DNA from: Hyphomicrobiales bacterium | GTDB lineage: Bacteria > Pseudomonadota > Alphaproteobacteria > Rhizobiales > NORP267 | Assembly (NCBI GenBank): GCA_021775875.1 | Contig: JAJFHA010000003.1 | Coordinates: 1 to 64,000 of the forward strand | Length of the DNA: 64,000 nt | Direction: 5' to 3' | In this document: one piece after another, positions 33,688-44,077 of the stretch | Layout of the letters: every line of letters starts with the position of its first letter | Numbering within the stretch: position 1 is the first letter of the stretch | Notes under the pieces: model-generated | Told to the model about the DNA's origin: nothing | The model's database searches: none | The model's input: only the letters and a program-made list of their open reading frames with translations | Program-made: the position numbers and the translations under genes

Positions 33688-33800
33688 TCTTCTAATCCGT
33701 GATTTCCCGAAAAGAATTCGCGCCCGACTCCTGCGTTGAGTGCAACGCGGTAATCACTCTATAGTGGTAGAAATTTTGCAAAGACGGGGCGAGCCAAACC

Positions 33801-35249
33801 TTGATTGATCTCCGGCCGGTTATTTTCATCGTCGGACTGCTATTGTCGACGCTTGGCTGCGCCATGCTGTTGCCGGCGATTGTCGACCTTGCCTTTGGCA
33901 ACGAAGACTGGATTGCTTTTGCCGGCGCTGCAGCGACCACGCTGTTTGCCGGCATGGGCATGTCGCTTGCGACCCGCACCGACGATGCCCGTCTGACAAC
34001 GCGCTCGGCCTTCCTGCTAACCACAATTGCCTGGATCGCGCTGGCAGCATTCGCGGCGTTGCCGTTTTTGTGGACCGATCCGGGGTTCAATTATACCGAT
34101 GCGTTTTTTGAATCCATGTCGGGTCTGACCACAACCGGGGCAACGATTGTGCTCGGGCTGGATTTCCGCCCGCCCGGATTATTGTTGTGGCGTGCGCTGT
34201 TGCAATGGCTTGGCGGGATCGGGATCATCGTTATGGCGATTGCCGTATTGCCGATGCTGCAGGTTGGCGGCATGCAATTGTTCCGAATGGAATCTTCCGA
34301 TACGTCGGAAAAAATATTGCCCCGCGCCGCCCAGATCGCCGGGTCAATCAGCCTGATCTATGTGGGCCTGACAGCCATTTGCATGCTCGGATATTATGTT
34401 GCCGGGATGCGGCTGTTTGATGCCCTCACCCACGCCATGACTACAATTGCCACCGGCGGTTTTTCAACCCATGATGCGTCATTCGCGTTTTTCGACAGCA
34501 CCTCGATTGAAATGCTTTCGGTGCTTTTCATGATCTTGGGAAGTTTGCCATTTGTGCTTTATTTACGGGCAATGCGCGGCAATGCAGGCGCGTTATACAA
34601 AGATACCCAGGTCCGCTGGTTCTCGATCACACTTGTTGTTTTCATCATTATCTTGGGCCTGTTTGCCTGGGGCAACCCGGAAGTTGACCCGGAGCGAGGG
34701 TGGCGACACGTCATTTTCAACGTGGTTTCGATCATGACCGGCACCGGCTATGCCTCAACCGGTTATGATAATTGGGGACCGTTCGCGATTGCCTTCTTCT
34801 TCATGATCGCCTTCGTTGGTGGCTGCGCCGGGTCAACGTCTTGCGGCATCAAAATATTCCGGTTCCAGGTGATTTTCACCAACATCACCCAACATGCCAA
34901 CCGGATCATTTATCCCAACGGGGTATTTGTGAACCGCTATAATGGCAACGTGCTGCCGGACCATGTGTCAGCCTCGGTGATGGGCTTCATGTTCCTGTTT
35001 TTTCTGGTCTTTGGCCTGCTCTCGGCGGGGCTCAGCCTGACAGGGCTGGATACCCTTGCCGCTTTATCCTCAGCGGCGAGCGCGATCGCCAATGTGGGGC
35101 CGGGCCTTGGTGAACTTGTGGGGCCGGCGAGCAACTTCAAAAACATTCCCGATAGCGCAAAATGGATCATGAGCATCGGCATGCTGCTCGGGCGGCTTGA
35201 ATTATTTACAGTGCTGGTGCTGTTCAACCCGCATTTCTGGCGTAGCTAA
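33801..35249 (+). CDS. trkH: TrkH-family potassium uptake protein
   Basis: A 482-aa inner-membrane K+ transporter subunit built from four M1-P-M2 repeats. Filter-like glycine segments are visible, e.g. ESMSGLTTTGATIV near residue 105, TIATGGFSTHDA near 218, SIMTGTGYASTGYDNWG near 310 and SAIANVGPGLGELVGPA near 430. It normally pairs with cytosolic TrkA, which is not in the window. The start codon is TTG or a nearby alternative at about 33801; the N-terminus LRPVIFIVGLLLS matches the family. Confidence 0.93.
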   Translation: MIDLRPVIFIVGLLLSTLGCAMLLPAIVDLAFGNEDWIAFAGAAATTLFAGMGMSLATRTDDARLTTRSAFLLTTIAWIALAAFAALPFLWTDPGFNYTDAFFESMSGLTTTGATIVLGLDFRPPGLLLWRALLQWLGGIGIIVMAIAVLPMLQVGGMQLFRMESSDTSEKILPRAAQIAGSISLIYVGLTAICMLGYYVAGMRLFDALTHAMTTIATGGFSTHDASFAFFDSTSIEMLSVLFMILGSLPFVLYLRAMRGNAGALYKDTQVRWFSITLVVFIIILGLFAWGNPEVDPERGWRHVIFNVVSIMTGTGYASTGYDNWGPFAIAFFFMIAFVGGCAGSTSCGIKIFRFQVIFTNITQHANRIIYPNGVFVNRYNGNVLPDHVSASVMGFMFLFFLVFGLLSAGLSLTGLDTLAALSSAASAIANVGPGLGELVGPASNFKNIPDSAKWIMSIGMLLGRLELFTVLVLFNPHFWRS

Positions 35250-35257
35250 AAACCTGA

Positions 35258-38200
35258 TTATTCAGCCGGCACCATTTTTTCTTTACGCCCAAATATCCAG
35301 CGGCTGAATTTCCCCATATCCGCTCCAATGCCGACAAAGGCCGGGACCAGGAACAGAACCAAAGCTGTTGCTATGGCGAGACCAAAAACAAGCGTGATTG
35401 CCATGGGAAGCAAGAACTGGGCCTGAAGGCTTCGCTCGAACAATAGCGGCGTTAACCCGCCAATCGTTGTCAGCGATGTGAGCAGAACCGCGCGGAGGCG
35501 ATCTTGCGATGCGCCAACGGCGGCAGATTCAATATCTTCTCCTTCGGCTAAACGCTCGTCTAGGCGGATCACCAGAATGATTGAATCGTTGACCAGAATT
35601 CCGGTCAGACCAAGCAACCCCATGAAGCTCAAAATGGTAAGCGGAAAGCCCATGACATAATGGCCGACAATGGCACCGATGACCCCAAACGGGATGATCA
35701 GCATGACCACCAGCGGTCGGGCATAACCACCAAGGACCCAGGCCAGCACAAGATAGATAAGACCAAGCGCGACTATGAGCCCCAATTTCAGGTCGACAAA
35801 GGCTTTGGCCCGTTCCTGTTCCCGTCCGGCAAATTCATAATCAATATTGTAGCGTTGGGTAATGGCATCAATCGGCCCACTCCCCAGAGCCTCTACCAGC
35901 TCGCGGTTGTTGCTCACCAGATTGTCCACTTCTGCCGTGACCGAAACCGTATTGCTGCCGTCGCGGCGCTGGATGATTGAGAAACCAACATTTTCTCGGA
36001 TGCTGGCTATTTCCGTCAGGGGGACCTGGCGGCCCGACGGAGATTCCAGATATAATTGCTGCAATCCTTCGAGGCCGCGATTATCTTCATCGTGCAGAAC
36101 CCGGACCGTAATTTCTTCATCACCTCTGGCAAAGCGCCGCGCGATGGCGCCCTGGAAGGTATTGCGCACTTGCGACCCTACATCCTGAATCGTGAATCCA
36201 AGCGCTTTGCCGCGCGGCGTCAATTCCAGAACAAGTTCCTGCTTGCCATAGGGCAGATCATCATCGATCGATGAAACCCCGCCGTACCGGGTCAGCAACT
36301 CCCGCACTTCCAGCGCGACCTGTTTCAAAATTTCAGACGGCGCGTTCATCAACCGAATATCGAGATCACGGCCCGGGGTACCACCACGGCGCCCGGTAAT
36401 CACAACCCGGTCCACACCGGGCAGACCAGGCAGAGCGTTACGCCAGGCGCCAAGCACCGCACGGGTGCGGATGTCACGACCCTCTGACGCAGACAATTGC
36501 GCATTGACCGACGCAACACTGTCATCCTGTGTCCGACCAGATTGCCCAAGAACGGAGAATGTGTTGGTTACAAGTCCTCCTTCGCCATCGGTAAGCTCGG
36601 CCTCAGCCACAAGAAGAGCCGCTTCCACCTGTTCCAGAGCATATGCCGCTTCGTCTTCCGGCGTGCCCGCACCAAAAACGATTCCCGCCACGATATTTTC
36701 CGGTTCCGGCGACGGGAAAAACTGAAACTTGACCCGGCCACCAGAAAAGAGGCCGAACGCGATTACCAATATAGCGATTGAAAGAGCTACGGTTGTATAG
36801 CGCCAATTGAATGCGAGCCTGGCCAATGCCTGAAATGGCTTGTCCCGGAACCAGTCAAAGCCCGCGTTAAAAGCCCGCCTGAACCGGCTTGGACGATATT
36901 CCTTGCCTTTCAGAGCATGATACAGGTGGCCCGGCAGAATCAGAAAACTCTCAACGAGAGAAGCAACCAGAACAGCGATCACCACTAACGGCAAGGCCAG
37001 CATGATCTGGCCGATCACATCGCTGATCAGGAACATCGGCAAGAATGCGGCCATGGTAGTGAGGGTGGCGGCAGTGACCGGAATCAGCATGCGACCGGCA
37101 CCAATTTCGGACGCATCGATCGCCGACATGCCTCTTTGTCGCAAAGTTGCGGTATGCTCGCCGACGACTATCGCGTCATCAACGATGATCCCTAAAGTCA
37201 AAATAAGTGCAAATAGCGAGACCATGTTGATGGACTGTCCGGTGATCCACATCACCGCCAGGGTCATCATCATGGCGACAGGAATTCCAGCCGCCACCCA
37301 AATGGCGATGCGGGCATCGAGGAACAGAAACAGCACGATCAATACAATTGCCAGACCGCCAATGCCGTTCCGGAGCAACAAATCAATCCGCTGCTGAAGT
37401 CTGGCAGCGCGTACATCATATTTGGTTACAACCAGATTTGGCGGCAGGGTTGGCAGCAACTCAGCCAGATATTCATCCACTACCCGCGATGACGTCAGGG
37501 TATCCGCAGCCGCAGCCCGCTGGATCGCCAATTCCACCGCTGGCCCGCCCGCACGAAACCCGCGCGGCGCGTCATCATCAAAACGGGCTTCGACGGTGGC
37601 GATATCCCGCAGCAATACTTTCTCACCGGACGACAATGACCGGATTTCGATATTGGCAAATGACTCAGGGGTTTCCGCTTCAGCCAGCGCACGCACTTGC
37701 TGCTCGACCGCGCCTTCTATGGTTCCGGACGGCAGGTCGCGACTAGAGTTCGCAATCCGCGCTGCTATTTCGGCAAGGCTGAGATCAAGGCGGCGGATTG
37801 CTTCAGGCCGCACCTCGACCCAGATTTCTTCATCGCGAACCCCGTTGATCAGAACCCGGTCGACGCCCTTGCTCAAAAGGTCGTCGCGGATGCGTTTGGC
37901 AAATTCCTTCAGCGCCTGTTCGCTGTAGGGACCGGAAATGGATAATTTTGCAATACCTTCATAAAAATTCCGGCGTCTGATTACAGGTTCTTCTGATTCT
38001 TCGGGAAAGGTGGTGATCCCGTCAATTGCCTGCTCGACTTCGGCTTGCGCCTTTTGCATGTCGGCATCAGGGTTAAATTCGATCGTGACAATCGCGGACC
38101 CTTCGCGAGCAATCGCTATAACCTGATCCACATCGTCGAGAAACCGCACTTCGGGTTCTATGGCTTCAAGAATATTGTCGGAAACATCAGTAGGACTGGC

Positions 38201-38395
38201 GCCGGGCCAAATAATGGCCACCGTAATATTTGGAATTTCGACGGTCGGCAAAAACTGGGTGTTGATGCGCGGCAGGCCGAAAATGCCCGCGATCAGCATC
38301 AACAGCATCAACAGATTGGCGGCGACCGGATGGCGCGTAAACGCCCGGATCAGGCCTATACCGGTTGCGGGGGCGCTGGCGGGACTGGTATTCAC
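35258..38395 (-). CDS. RND efflux transporter permease
   Basis: A 1045-aa AcrB/HAE1-type permease with 12 predicted helices and two large periplasmic loops. Helix 4 carries the proton-relay pair in GIIVDDAIVVGEHT near residue 403, and the helix 10-12 region ends GLTGILVNDSIILV. It exports drugs or metabolites in exchange for protons together with the adaptor encoded upstream. The GTG start overlaps the adaptor stop by 4 bases. No outer-membrane channel gene is nearby. Confidence 0.94.
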   Translation of the reverse strand: MNTSPASAPATGIGLIRAFTRHPVAANLLMLLMLIAGIFGLPRINTQFLPTVEIPNITVAIIWPGASPTDVSDNILEAIEPEVRFLDDVDQVIAIAREGSAIVTIEFNPDADMQKAQAEVEQAIDGITTFPEESEEPVIRRRNFYEGIAKLSISGPYSEQALKEFAKRIRDDLLSKGVDRVLINGVRDEEIWVEVRPEAIRRLDLSLAEIAARIANSSRDLPSGTIEGAVEQQVRALAEAETPESFANIEIRSLSSGEKVLLRDIATVEARFDDDAPRGFRAGGPAVELAIQRAAAADTLTSSRVVDEYLAELLPTLPPNLVVTKYDVRAARLQQRIDLLLRNGIGGLAIVLIVLFLFLDARIAIWVAAGIPVAMMMTLAVMWITGQSINMVSLFALILTLGIIVDDAIVVGEHTATLRQRGMSAIDASEIGAGRMLIPVTAATLTTMAAFLPMFLISDVIGQIMLALPLVVIAVLVASLVESFLILPGHLYHALKGKEYRPSRFRRAFNAGFDWFRDKPFQALARLAFNWRYTTVALSIAILVIAFGLFSGGRVKFQFFPSPEPENIVAGIVFGAGTPEDEAAYALEQVEAALLVAEAELTDGEGGLVTNTFSVLGQSGRTQDDSVASVNAQLSASEGRDIRTRAVLGAWRNALPGLPGVDRVVITGRRGGTPGRDLDIRLMNAPSEILKQVALEVRELLTRYGGVSSIDDDLPYGKQELVLELTPRGKALGFTIQDVGSQVRNTFQGAIARRFARGDEEITVRVLHDEDNRGLEGLQQLYLESPSGRQVPLTEIASIRENVGFSIIQRRDGSNTVSVTAEVDNLVSNNRELVEALGSGPIDAITQRYNIDYEFAGREQERAKAFVDLKLGLIVALGLIYLVLAWVLGGYARPLVVMLIIPFGVIGAIVGHYVMGFPLTILSFMGLLGLTGILVNDSIILVIRLDERLAEGEDIESAAVGASQDRLRAVLLTSLTTIGGLTPLLFERSLQAQFLLPMAITLVFGLAIATALVLFLVPAFVGIGADMGKFSRWIFGRKEKMVPAE

Positions 38396-39714
38396 GGTGT
38401 AATTTCCCTGACCCTCACCCCTTCGCCAATTTCTGAGATGCGCGTCACAACAACATTTTCACCTTCACCAAGGGTGCCGCGAACCAGCACTTCGCCGCCG
38501 AATGTGCGTAAAATTTCAACATCGCGTTTTTCAAGCCGCTCGTCATCGCCAACGACAAAAACATTTTCCTGGCCGTAAATCGCAGTGACCGGCAAGCGAA
38601 CCACATTGTCGTAAACCAGGCCGCTGACATCCACCTCTACAAAGGCCCCAGCGCGAAGCGGCCTGTCTTGTGGGGTCAAATCAACACGCGCATAAACCTC
38701 AACACCACCACTTTCAGAATCAACCTCCGCGGCCACACGCTCGATTTTACCGCCATATTCCAACGGCGTCGCGCCAACCCCCCAGCGCACTGTTACCGGG
38801 CGACCGGCAACGGTTCCATCCTGTTCGATGATCCGGCCATATTGCCGGTCGGACAGGGTTACGCGAACCTCAATCCATTGGCTGTCGAGAAGCGTGGCGG
38901 CGACGTCGTTGATGCCAAGGGTGCGACCAATTTCAACACCGGCGCTGCTGACATAGGCGTCAAACGGCGCTGTTGTTCGGGTATAGGCCAAATCGCGTTC
39001 CGCTTTGCGCACGCGCCATTCCAGGCGCGTCTGGACAGCACGCTGCTGTGCTGCCCTGGATAATTCAATCTGCAAATTATTTTCGCGCTGCTCAACGCCT
39101 TGTTGTCGCTGACTGACGATTACCGCACGGTCATCAACGGATTTTTCCGACAAGGTGCCACGGGCGACCAATTGCTCCGCACGTTCAAGATCACGCCGCG
39201 CCAGTTCAAGTTGCTCTTTGGCATGACCCAGCGCATCACGCTCCAGTTCGGCGCGTGCTTCAAGCTCAGCTATCTTAGCGACCGATTCACTTAAATTGGC
39301 GTTGGCTTCATCTAACGTTCCCTGATATTCGAATTTATCAATTTCGAACAGCAAATCTCCGGCTTTCACCTCGCCGCCTTCGCGCAGTCCAGGGCCCACA
39401 TTAACGACTTCTCCGGCGACACGGGTGCGCATTTCAACGCGCCGCCCCGTGACCGTTTCACCATAAAGGGTCAGGACCGGTTGATGGGACGAATAGATAG
39501 CTGGCACAATGCGCACCGCCCAGATTTTTTCCTGAGCCTGTCGTTGCACCACAACCGGTTTGGTTGAGACGAAATATTTAAATGCAAAAAATGCACCTGT
39601 TAATATCAGGAGTGGCAGTAAGGTCCGAAACATCCACAGAAGATAGATCTTCGCCCGGGAGCGCTGTCCCACCGGTAATTTGACCTTGTCTACCTGAACG
39701 TCCATCGGCTTCAT
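38392..39714 (-). CDS. RND efflux periplasmic adaptor subunit
   Basis: A 440-aa membrane-fusion protein. One N-terminal helix (LLWMFRTLLPLLILTGAFFAF, residues about 26-46) anchors it; then come barrel-sandwich segments (GEVVNVGPGLREGGEVKAGDLLFEID), a long coiled-coil hairpin of about 100 residues rich in E/R/A, and the beta-barrel and membrane-proximal domains. It bridges the downstream RND permease to an outer-membrane channel. Upstream, about 130 bases separate it from the Hsp33 gene end. Confidence 0.93.
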   Translation of the reverse strand: MKPMDVQVDKVKLPVGQRSRAKIYLLWMFRTLLPLLILTGAFFAFKYFVSTKPVVVQRQAQEKIWAVRIVPAIYSSHQPVLTLYGETVTGRRVEMRTRVAGEVVNVGPGLREGGEVKAGDLLFEIDKFEYQGTLDEANANLSESVAKIAELEARAELERDALGHAKEQLELARRDLERAEQLVARGTLSEKSVDDRAVIVSQRQQGVEQRENNLQIELSRAAQQRAVQTRLEWRVRKAERDLAYTRTTAPFDAYVSSAGVEIGRTLGINDVAATLLDSQWIEVRVTLSDRQYGRIIEQDGTVAGRPVTVRWGVGATPLEYGGKIERVAAEVDSESGGVEVYARVDLTPQDRPLRAGAFVEVDVSGLVYDNVVRLPVTAIYGQENVFVVGDDERLEKRDVEILRTFGGEVLVRGTLGEGENVVVTRISEIGEGVRVREITP

Positions 39715-39849
39715 TACCTATCGGTTTCAGTCACCGCATTTGCAATGCATATGGCGCAAGACAAAATGTCGTGCTGCGGAGGATATATGTAAGGCATCTG
39801 TCGTCCATCTACCAGTTATTGCAAAAATATCGCGGAATTGTGATAGCGG

Positions 39850-40842
39850 TCACTTGTTGTCAGGCTCGAGAGACACCGGGTCATAATCATAGCGTGTTGA
39901 ACAAAACTGGCAGACAACAAATATACCGCCATCGACGACCATGTCGGCGCGTTCCTCGGCAGTAAAATTCTTGAGCATTTGGCCAACGCTCTGTTCCGTG
40001 CACCGACATTGTTCCTTGAGCGTTGATTTTTCAAAAACCCGCACATCGTTCTCGTGGAACAGACGGTATAAAAGTCGCTCTGTCGCGAGGTCCGGATCGA
40101 CCAGTTCGTGGTCTTCGATAGTCGCCGCAAGCGCGCGGGCTTCGACCCATTGATCGGCTTCTTCGAATTCCGGCAAGGAGGCCTGGCCTTCCGGCACATC
40201 GCCAGGGGCCAGATCACGATGGGCAACAGCCATGCCGACTTCTGGCAAATGCTGGACCAGAAGCCCGCCTGCCCGCCATTTTCGTTCGTCCCCGATCATG
40301 CTTTCGGCGACCGCCAGTCGCACGAATGTCGGGATTTGTTCCGATTGCGCAAAATACAAATCAGCGGCTTCAGAAAGGTTGGCATTTACCAGTGGCACCA
40401 AACCTTGATAGCGATTTTGCTGAAGGCCGCTATCAATGGTCAGGGCCAGATGTCCATTCCCCAAAAGCACCGCTGGATTAAAGGCCGCATCTATATCAAT
40501 CGCTGCCAGAGCGGTTTCATCATATTGCGCCCAGGCGCGCACCCTGTCCGGGGTTTCAAAATCCACCACAATTGCAGATACCGGGCCGTCGGTGCTGGTT
40601 TGCAAAATAAATCGGCCTTCGAATTTGAGTGATGTACCGAGCAAAATACCAAGGGTAATCGCTTCGCCTAAAAGCCTTGAGACAGATTCCGGATAATCAT
40701 GACGGCGCAAAATCCGGTCGACTGTGTCGCCAAGACGAATTACCCGGCCACGGACCTGGAGCAGGTCGGCTGCAAATGGCAGGACGATATCGTCAACCGT
40801 GCTGTCGGATTCGTCGGGTATGAGATCTAGAATTTCTGTCAT
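39850..40842 (-). CDS. hslO: Hsp33 redox-regulated chaperone
   Basis: A 330-aa holdase activated by oxidative unfolding. The N-terminal substrate-binding domain carries LPFAADLLQVRGRVIRLG; the C-terminal redox switch has the zinc-binding cysteines CRC (near residue 278) and CQFC (near 311). ATG at 40842 was chosen because it lies 2 bases after the argF stop; a longer frame to 40878 would overlap argF. It is the last gene of argD-argF-hslO. Confidence 0.94.
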   Translation of the reverse strand: MTEILDLIPDESDSTVDDIVLPFAADLLQVRGRVIRLGDTVDRILRRHDYPESVSRLLGEAITLGILLGTSLKFEGRFILQTSTDGPVSAIVVDFETPDRVRAWAQYDETALAAIDIDAAFNPAVLLGNGHLALTIDSGLQQNRYQGLVPLVNANLSEAADLYFAQSEQIPTFVRLAVAESMIGDERKWRAGGLLVQHLPEVGMAVAHRDLAPGDVPEGQASLPEFEEADQWVEARALAATIEDHELVDPDLATERLLYRLFHENDVRVFEKSTLKEQCRCTEQSVGQMLKNFTAEERADMVVDGGIFVVCQFCSTRYDYDPVSLEPDNK

Positions 40843-40844
40843 GA

Positions 40845-41795
40845 TCAACTGCTCGTCGAGCCACCAACAAGACACCAACGGAGAATGGCTTTCTGGGCGT
40901 GTAACCGGTTCTCGGCTTCGAGAAAAACGACCGAAGCTGGACCATCGATAACATCCGCTGTCACTTCCTCACCGCGATGGGCGGGCAAACAATGCATAAA
41001 TATGGCGTCAGGTTTTGCTGCCGCCATCATGTCTGTTGTTACCTGATAGGGCGCAAGCGCCGCACGCCGCGTGACAGCTTTATCGTCACCCATGGAAATC
41101 CATGTGTCGGTGACAACGCATTCAGCATTCTCGATAGCGGCAATCGGATCGCGGTGGATATGGATCGACGCGCCTTCTGCTTTTGCCCATTCGATCTGGT
41201 CAGGATCAGGGTCAAACCCTTCAGGGACCGCAAGCGTCAGTTCAAAATCAAACAGGGCCGCTGCCTGAATCCATGAATGGGCAACATTGTTGCCATCGCC
41301 AATCCATGCGATTTTTGTTCCGGAAACCGGGCCGCGTACTTCTTCATATGTCAGGATATCGGCCATTAATTGGCAAGGATGGGACACATCCGTCAAACCG
41401 TTGATAACCGGGATGCTGGCATGGTGGGCAAGGTCCACCACGTCTTCATGGTCGGACGAGCGGATCATAACCGCGTCGACATAGCCAGATAGAATACGCG
41501 CCGTATCGGCGATGGTTTCGCCGCGACCAAGTTGTAATTCCTGAGCGTGAAGCACGATGGCAGCGCCGCCCAGATCGCGGATCGCGACTTCAAATGAAAT
41601 CCGCGTCCGGGTCGAAGGCTTCTGGAAAATCATGGCGAGCACAAGGCCTTCGAACATCGCACGCTGGGGCGCACGAATGCCTGCTTTCCAGTCCCGTTTC
41701 ATCTGGCTGGCATCATCCAGCATCTGGCGCAGGGTCGCCGGGGAATGATCCTTGAGATCAAGAAAATGCCGAGGAGCAGCTTTATCCGTGTTCAT
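40845..41795 (-). CDS. argF: Ornithine carbamoyltransferase
   Basis: A 316-aa enzyme of arginine synthesis that joins carbamoyl phosphate and ornithine to citrulline in the cytoplasm. FQKPSTRTRISFE (residues about 56-68) holds the carbamoyl phosphate site, HPCQLMAD near residue 140, and FMHCLPAHRGEEV near 275 supplies the ornithine-loop cysteine. It starts 3 bases after argD and ends 2 bases before hslO, so the three form a tight operon. Confidence 0.95.
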   Translation of the reverse strand: MNTDKAAPRHFLDLKDHSPATLRQMLDDASQMKRDWKAGIRAPQRAMFEGLVLAMIFQKPSTRTRISFEVAIRDLGGAAIVLHAQELQLGRGETIADTARILSGYVDAVMIRSSDHEDVVDLAHHASIPVINGLTDVSHPCQLMADILTYEEVRGPVSGTKIAWIGDGNNVAHSWIQAAALFDFELTLAVPEGFDPDPDQIEWAKAEGASIHIHRDPIAAIENAECVVTDTWISMGDDKAVTRRAALAPYQVTTDMMAAAKPDAIFMHCLPAHRGEEVTADVIDGPASVVFLEAENRLHAQKAILRWCLVGGSTSS

Positions 41796-41798
41796 AAC

Positions 41799-42992
41799 TC
41801 AATTCCCGGACTTGGTCGCAGTTTCCCGGATCGCAGTACAGGCCCCCGACAAACGCCCCAAAGCGTCGTCAATTTCTTCATCCGACACGATCAGTGGCGG
41901 CAACAGCCGGATGACATTTTCACCGGCCGCCACAACCAGCAATTTCTGGTCCCGGCATGCCCCGACCATTTCGGCCAGATCGCCCTTGATTTTAAGACCA
42001 AGCATCAGGCCTTCGCCGCGCACTTCTTCAAAGATGTCCGGGTTTTCATCACAAAGCTGCGCCAGTTTCTGGCGAAGCTTCAATCCCTTTTTACGAACAG
42101 TTGGGAGAAAATCCGGCTCCAATACAATATCAAGAACCGCGTTCCCGACCGCCATCGCCAACGGATTGCCACCATAGGTCGATCCGTGGGTGCCCTTGAC
42201 CATGCAGGTGCCAACTTCTTCGGTTGTCAGACACGCGCCCATTGGGAAGCCGCCGCCGATACCTTTGGCGACCGCCATGATGTCAGGCTCGATGCCGGAC
42301 AATTCGTGAGCGAACAATTGCCCCGAACGGCCAACACCGGTCTGCACTTCGTCCAGCACGATAAGAAGATCATGTTCGTCGGCCAGTTTGCGCAGAGCGC
42401 GCAGGAACGAAACATCAAACGCCCGAATGCCGCCTTCGCCCTGAACCGGCTCCAGCAGAAACCCTGCAGTCTCTTCGTCGATTGCGGCTTCGGCGGCTTC
42501 CAGATCGCCAAACGGCACCTGGGGGAAGCCCGGCACCCGAACCCCGAACCCATCGAGATAGGCGTCGCGCCCACCCGCCGAAATGGCGGCCAGGCTGCGG
42601 CCATGAAAAGCACCTTCAAACGTGACCAATTTATATTTTTCCGGGTGGCCTTTTGAGGCAAAATATTTACGTGCCGTCTTGAAAGCACATTCAAGCGCCT
42701 CGGTGCCGGAATTGGTGACAAAAACCAGATCAGCAAAGGTTACCTCTGCAAGGCGGTCAGCGAAGCGTTCCTGATCCGGAATGCGGAACATGTTTGAGGT
42801 GTGCCACAATTTCCCGGCCTGGGTGTTAAGGGCTTCCACCAGATGAGGATGATTATGCCCCAGTGAGCAAACGGCGATGCCAGCAGCAAAATCCAGATAT
42901 GGCGTACCGTCCGGCGTATATAGCCAGACACCGTCGCCGCGCTCAAATTCCAGGTCCGCCCGGGCGTATGTTGGGTAAAGATGGGATTTCAT
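41799..42992 (-). CDS. argD: Acetylornithine aminotransferase (class III PLP transaminase)
   Basis: A 397-aa class III aminotransferase converting N-acetylglutamate semialdehyde to N-acetylornithine. [16 protein letters not shown] (near residue 96) and [15 protein letters not shown] (near 215) bind PLP, and the Schiff-base lysine is in [16 protein letters not shown] near residue 245. The arginine assignment follows from coupling to argF. It is preceded by a leader with a promoter and hairpin at 43076-43140. Confidence 0.94.
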   Translation of the reverse strand: MKSHLYPTYARADLEFERGDGVWLYTPDGTPYLDFAAGIAVCSLGHNHPHLVEALNTQAGKLWHTSNMFRIPDQERFADRLAEVTFADLVFVTNSGTEALECAFKTARKYFASKGHPEKYKLVTFEGAFHGRSLAAISAGGRDAYLDGFGVRVPGFPQVPFGDLEAAEAAIDEETAGFLLEPVQGEGGIRAFDVSFLRALRKLADEHDLLIVLDEVQTGVGRSGQLFAHELSGIEPDIMAVAKGIGGGFPMGACLTTEEVGTCMVKGTHGSTYGGNPLAMAVGNAVLDIVLEPDFLPTVRKKGLKLRQKLAQLCDENPDIFEEVRGEGLMLGLKIKGDLAEMVGACRDQKLLVVAAGENVIRLLPPLIVSDEEIDDALGRLSGACTAIRETATKSGN

Positions 42993-43075
42993 TTCTCAAT
43001 AGTCTCTCAAACAGAGGTATAAACAGGCCGCTTATAGCTCAAAACTGGCTGATAAGTGCTCGTAAAAATCAAAAC

Positions 43076-43140
43076 CGCCGCCTGAAAAACTTTCCGGCGG
43101 CGCTATATCCGGATTCTAGGCCCTTCATGGCCGGTGTCAA
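43076..43140 (-). promoter_or_regulatory. argD promoter and leader hairpin
   Basis: On the minus strand TTGACA (43135-43140), 16 bases, TAGAAT (43113-43118) form a good promoter. Transcription from about 43106 would begin with CGCCGCC (43096-43102) pairing with GGCGGCG (43076-43082), then GGTTTTGATTTTT. This terminator-like hairpin lies at the very start of the arg transcript. The remainder of 42993-43414 has no gene. Confidence 0.55.
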
Positions 43141-43242
43141 TGTCCATTCCAACAGGCGTACGGGGTATAAAAAGGCCAGCCAGGCGGCTGTTGCAAAAAA
43201 TATCAGTAATTTATGGGGAAAATTACCGGCTTTATGGGGTCA

Positions 43243-43385
43243 GACTCTTGCGGGAGAGTCCTTCGATAATGTAGAGTTGAATTTGTTCGCTACTAGATTT
43301 TGTATTTCAAGGTCTTGCAACCCCAAGTGAGTGTATGCCGTGAGTATTTGCGGGACGTTTCGTCCTGCGACACGCTCTCGGATTC
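43243..43385 (+). promoter_or_regulatory. GANTC sites upstream of gcrA
   Basis: GACTC at 43243, GAGTC at 43256 and GATTC at 43381 are CcrM methylation sites, placed 34-172 bases before the gcrA start. GcrA-dependent promoters in alphaproteobacteria respond to methylated GANTC, so autoregulation is possible. Confidence 0.45.
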
Positions 43386-43414
43386 TGTTTGCGGCTAGGA
43401 ATTTGGAGACGGCA

Positions 43415-43951
43415 ATGAGCTGGACTGATGAGAGGGTAGAAACACTCAAGAAATTATGGACCGACGGACTCACCGCACGGCAAATTGCCGATATGATGGG
43501 CGGCGGCGTGACGCGCAATGCAATTATTGGTAAAGTGCACCGGCTTGGATTGTCCGGGCGGCCCAAAACCATCCGTGTTGCACGTCCAAAGCCACGTAAA
43601 CCACGGGTCTCCACTGGAGGTCGTGGCGGACGTAGCGGCGGTTATGTAAGCGTTGGGGCAACCGCCCTGAAAATGGACCCAGAAGCTGATGCCGTCGCGG
43701 CGGTCGAGATTGCGCCGGTTCCGGTGGCTGATCTGGTAATCCCTATTTCAGAGCGGAAAACCATTTTGGAGCTGGATACCAAGTCCTGTCATTGGCCCTA
43801 TAATGACCCACGTGATGAGGATTTTCATTTTTGCGGACGCGAAACTGCGCCCGACAAGCCTTATTGCACCCACCATTGTGGTCTGGCCTATCAACCTATG
43901 AATGAGCGAAGGCGGACACGCCGGACGACCCAACGCATCCAGCGCGGTTAG
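43415..43951 (+). CDS. gcrA: GcrA cell-cycle regulator
   Basis: A 178-aa sigma70-associated regulator of the alphaproteobacterial cell cycle. The N-terminal helix-turn-helix is diagnostic (SWTDERVETLKKLW, then DGLTARQIADMMG, then TRNAIIGKVHRLGL). A variable linker and a C-terminal cysteine segment (SCHWPYNDP..FHFCGRE..YCTHHCGLAYQP) follow. It binds methylated GANTC promoters and holds RNA polymerase there. ATG at 43415 fits the family N-terminus; the frame extends further upstream without meaning. Confidence 0.95.
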   Translation: MSWTDERVETLKKLWTDGLTARQIADMMGGGVTRNAIIGKVHRLGLSGRPKTIRVARPKPRKPRVSTGGRGGRSGGYVSVGATALKMDPEADAVAAVEIAPVPVADLVIPISERKTILELDTKSCHWPYNDPRDEDFHFCGRETAPDKPYCTHHCGLAYQPMNERRRTRRTTQRIQRG

Positions 43952-44077
43952 GGTTTCGGAAAATTTCCGGTTATCCGGTTTTGAATGCTTCCACGGTAGC
44001 TCTCGCTATAAACGTGTGGAAACTGGTTGCCGTCGCGCTATGATACCGGCTTCCAGTCATCCTGGCGGAGATTAATT

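Noticed and set aside
41745-42656. 303-codon plus-strand frame opposite argD
   Set aside because: It is a long shadow in a codon-biased gene; argD has complete motifs.
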